Assembly: GCA_012512055.1 (NCBI GenBank)
Contig: JAAZEW010000231.1
Coordinates: forward strand, 1-6,570
Length of the DNA stretch: 6,570 nt
From: Bacillota bacterium
GTDB taxonomy: Bacteria; Bacillota_G; SHA-98; UBA4971
Direction of reading: 5' to 3'
The notes beneath the pieces were generated by a model, which did not search any database, was not told where the DNA came from, and saw nothing but the letters and a program-made list of their open reading frames with translations. Each line of letters opens with the position of its first letter. Position 1 is the stretch's first letter. Below, one piece after another: positions 6,144-6,570 of this stretch. The position numbers and the translations under genes are program-made.

Positions 6144-6570
6144 GTGAAAAACATAAGACCGATCCATCACCGTACCCTTTCTCAGACTGTGGCGGAGGAA
6201 ATACTGAAGATGATCAAGACCGATTATCGGGTAGGTGAGAGACTCCCGGCTGAACACGAACTGATGGAGCGATTCCAAGTCGGTCGTTCTTGTTTGCGCG
6301 AGGCTATGCGAGGGTTAGCTATGTTAGACTTAGTCTCAATACAACCCGGCCGGGGAACGTTTGTCAGATCAACTGACTGTCCTAGGCTGCAATCTTCCAG
6401 TTTGGAAATTGAGATTGGCAAAGAAGCTTTGTCAGAACTATTTGAAGCGAGATTGATTATGGAGGTTGAAGCAGCGGCCTTAGCGGCGGAAAGGTTGACA
6501 GAGAAGAACATCGCCGACTTTAGGAAGGTGGTTACCCGCTTGGAATCATCCACAGGAGATGACATCTGCC
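6144..6570 (+). CDS. GntR/FCD transcriptional regulator, N-terminal part (residues 1-142, overlapping the left end)
   Basis: Encodes the winged helix-turn-helix of a FadR/GntR-family repressor or activator, continued at 128-402 after removing the duplicated 127 bases. Family marks are GERLPAEHEL (31-40), the recognition helix around VGRSCLREAMR (46-56), and the wing IQPGRGTFV (66-74). A linker of about 17 residues leads into the FCD domain. GTG 6144 is chosen because the family's usual N-terminal helix (SQTVAEEIL) begins about 12 residues later. The frame has no stop upstream for at least 140 bases, so GTG 6093 or 6096 is possible, but the added residues match nothing typical. The ribosome site is weak (GGGAAG at 6127-6132). 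It leads the operon and likely controls it and itself. The family is certain. Confidence 0.93.
   Translation, partial: MKNIRPIHHRTLSQTVAEEILKMIKTDYRVGERLPAEHELMERFQVGRSCLREAMRGLAMLDLVSIQPGRGTFVRSTDCPRLQSSSLEIEIGKEALSELFEARLIMEVEAAALAAERLTEKNIADFRKVVTRLESSTGDDIC
6444..6570. repeat. Terminal direct repeat, right copy (same as 1-127)
   Basis: Matches 1-127 base for base as read by eye. The reading frame entering it from 6144 continues in phase through base 127 into 128-402, which is what a true circular or tandem join predicts. Counting it once gives a unit of 6443 bp. Confidence 0.95.

Noticed and set aside
6224..6565. 113-codon minus-strand open frame
   Set aside because: It is antisense to the winged helix and start of the FCD domain of the GntR gene, a clear protein; nothing recognisable in its own translation.
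1..6570. CRISPR array, tRNA, rRNA or known riboswitch
   Set aside because: No regularly spaced repeats and no cloverleaf or riboswitch core with the required conserved bases were found on either strand.

Overview
The window looks like the linear read-out of one circular or tandemly repeated unit of 6443 bp. Its first 127 bases recur, identical as read by eye, as its last 127 bases (1-127 = 6444-6570). A GntR-type regulator cut in two by the window ends becomes a normal 233-residue protein when the ends are overlapped. The DNA is bacterial: genes are tightly packed on the + strand, have AGGAGG-type ribosome binding sites and average roughly half G+C. A Gram-positive (Clostridia-like) or related anaerobic bacterium is a guess from this style only. 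No taxonomic marker gene is present.

Layout in order around the unit: (1) an FCD-type GntR regulator (6144-6570 continued by 1-402); (2) a PLP-dependent, threonine-synthase-like enzyme with an N-terminal zinc ribbon (465-1679); (3) a classical short-chain dehydrogenase (1712-2491); (4) an M24 pita-bread metallohydrolase of the Xaa-Pro peptidase type (2514-3623); (5) an M20 ArgE/DapE-type deacylase (3672-4931). Spacers are only 22 to 62 bp, so these five form one probable operon headed by its own regulator. After it comes a well-formed ribosome binding site and ATG that lead nowhere, then the 3' half of a nicotinate phosphoribosyltransferase gene carrying one frameshift (about 4986-5568). Positions 5569-6143 are a 575-bp non-coding stretch with a 15-bp palindrome and a 114-bp set of nested inverted repeats that can fold into a three-way junction, possibly an IS21-type insertion sequence remnant.

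The operon looks catabolic. The M24 and M20 enzymes would cleave amide bonds (an imino or cyclic amide, and an N-acyl amino acid). The PLP enzyme would eliminate or rearrange the released amino acid, and the SDR would oxidise or reduce a hydroxyl or keto group. The GntR protein would sense a substrate or intermediate. The substrate cannot be named from sequence. Three enzymes and the regulator each have an uncommon residue at a normally conserved site.

The most notable point is that the unit closes on itself but carries no recognisable replication, mobilisation, partition or recombinase gene. A tandem amplification, an excised circle or an assembly-graph loop therefore seems at least as likely as a plasmid. 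The junction between the last operon gene and the half nicotinate phosphoribosyltransferase gene is the best candidate for the breakpoint.
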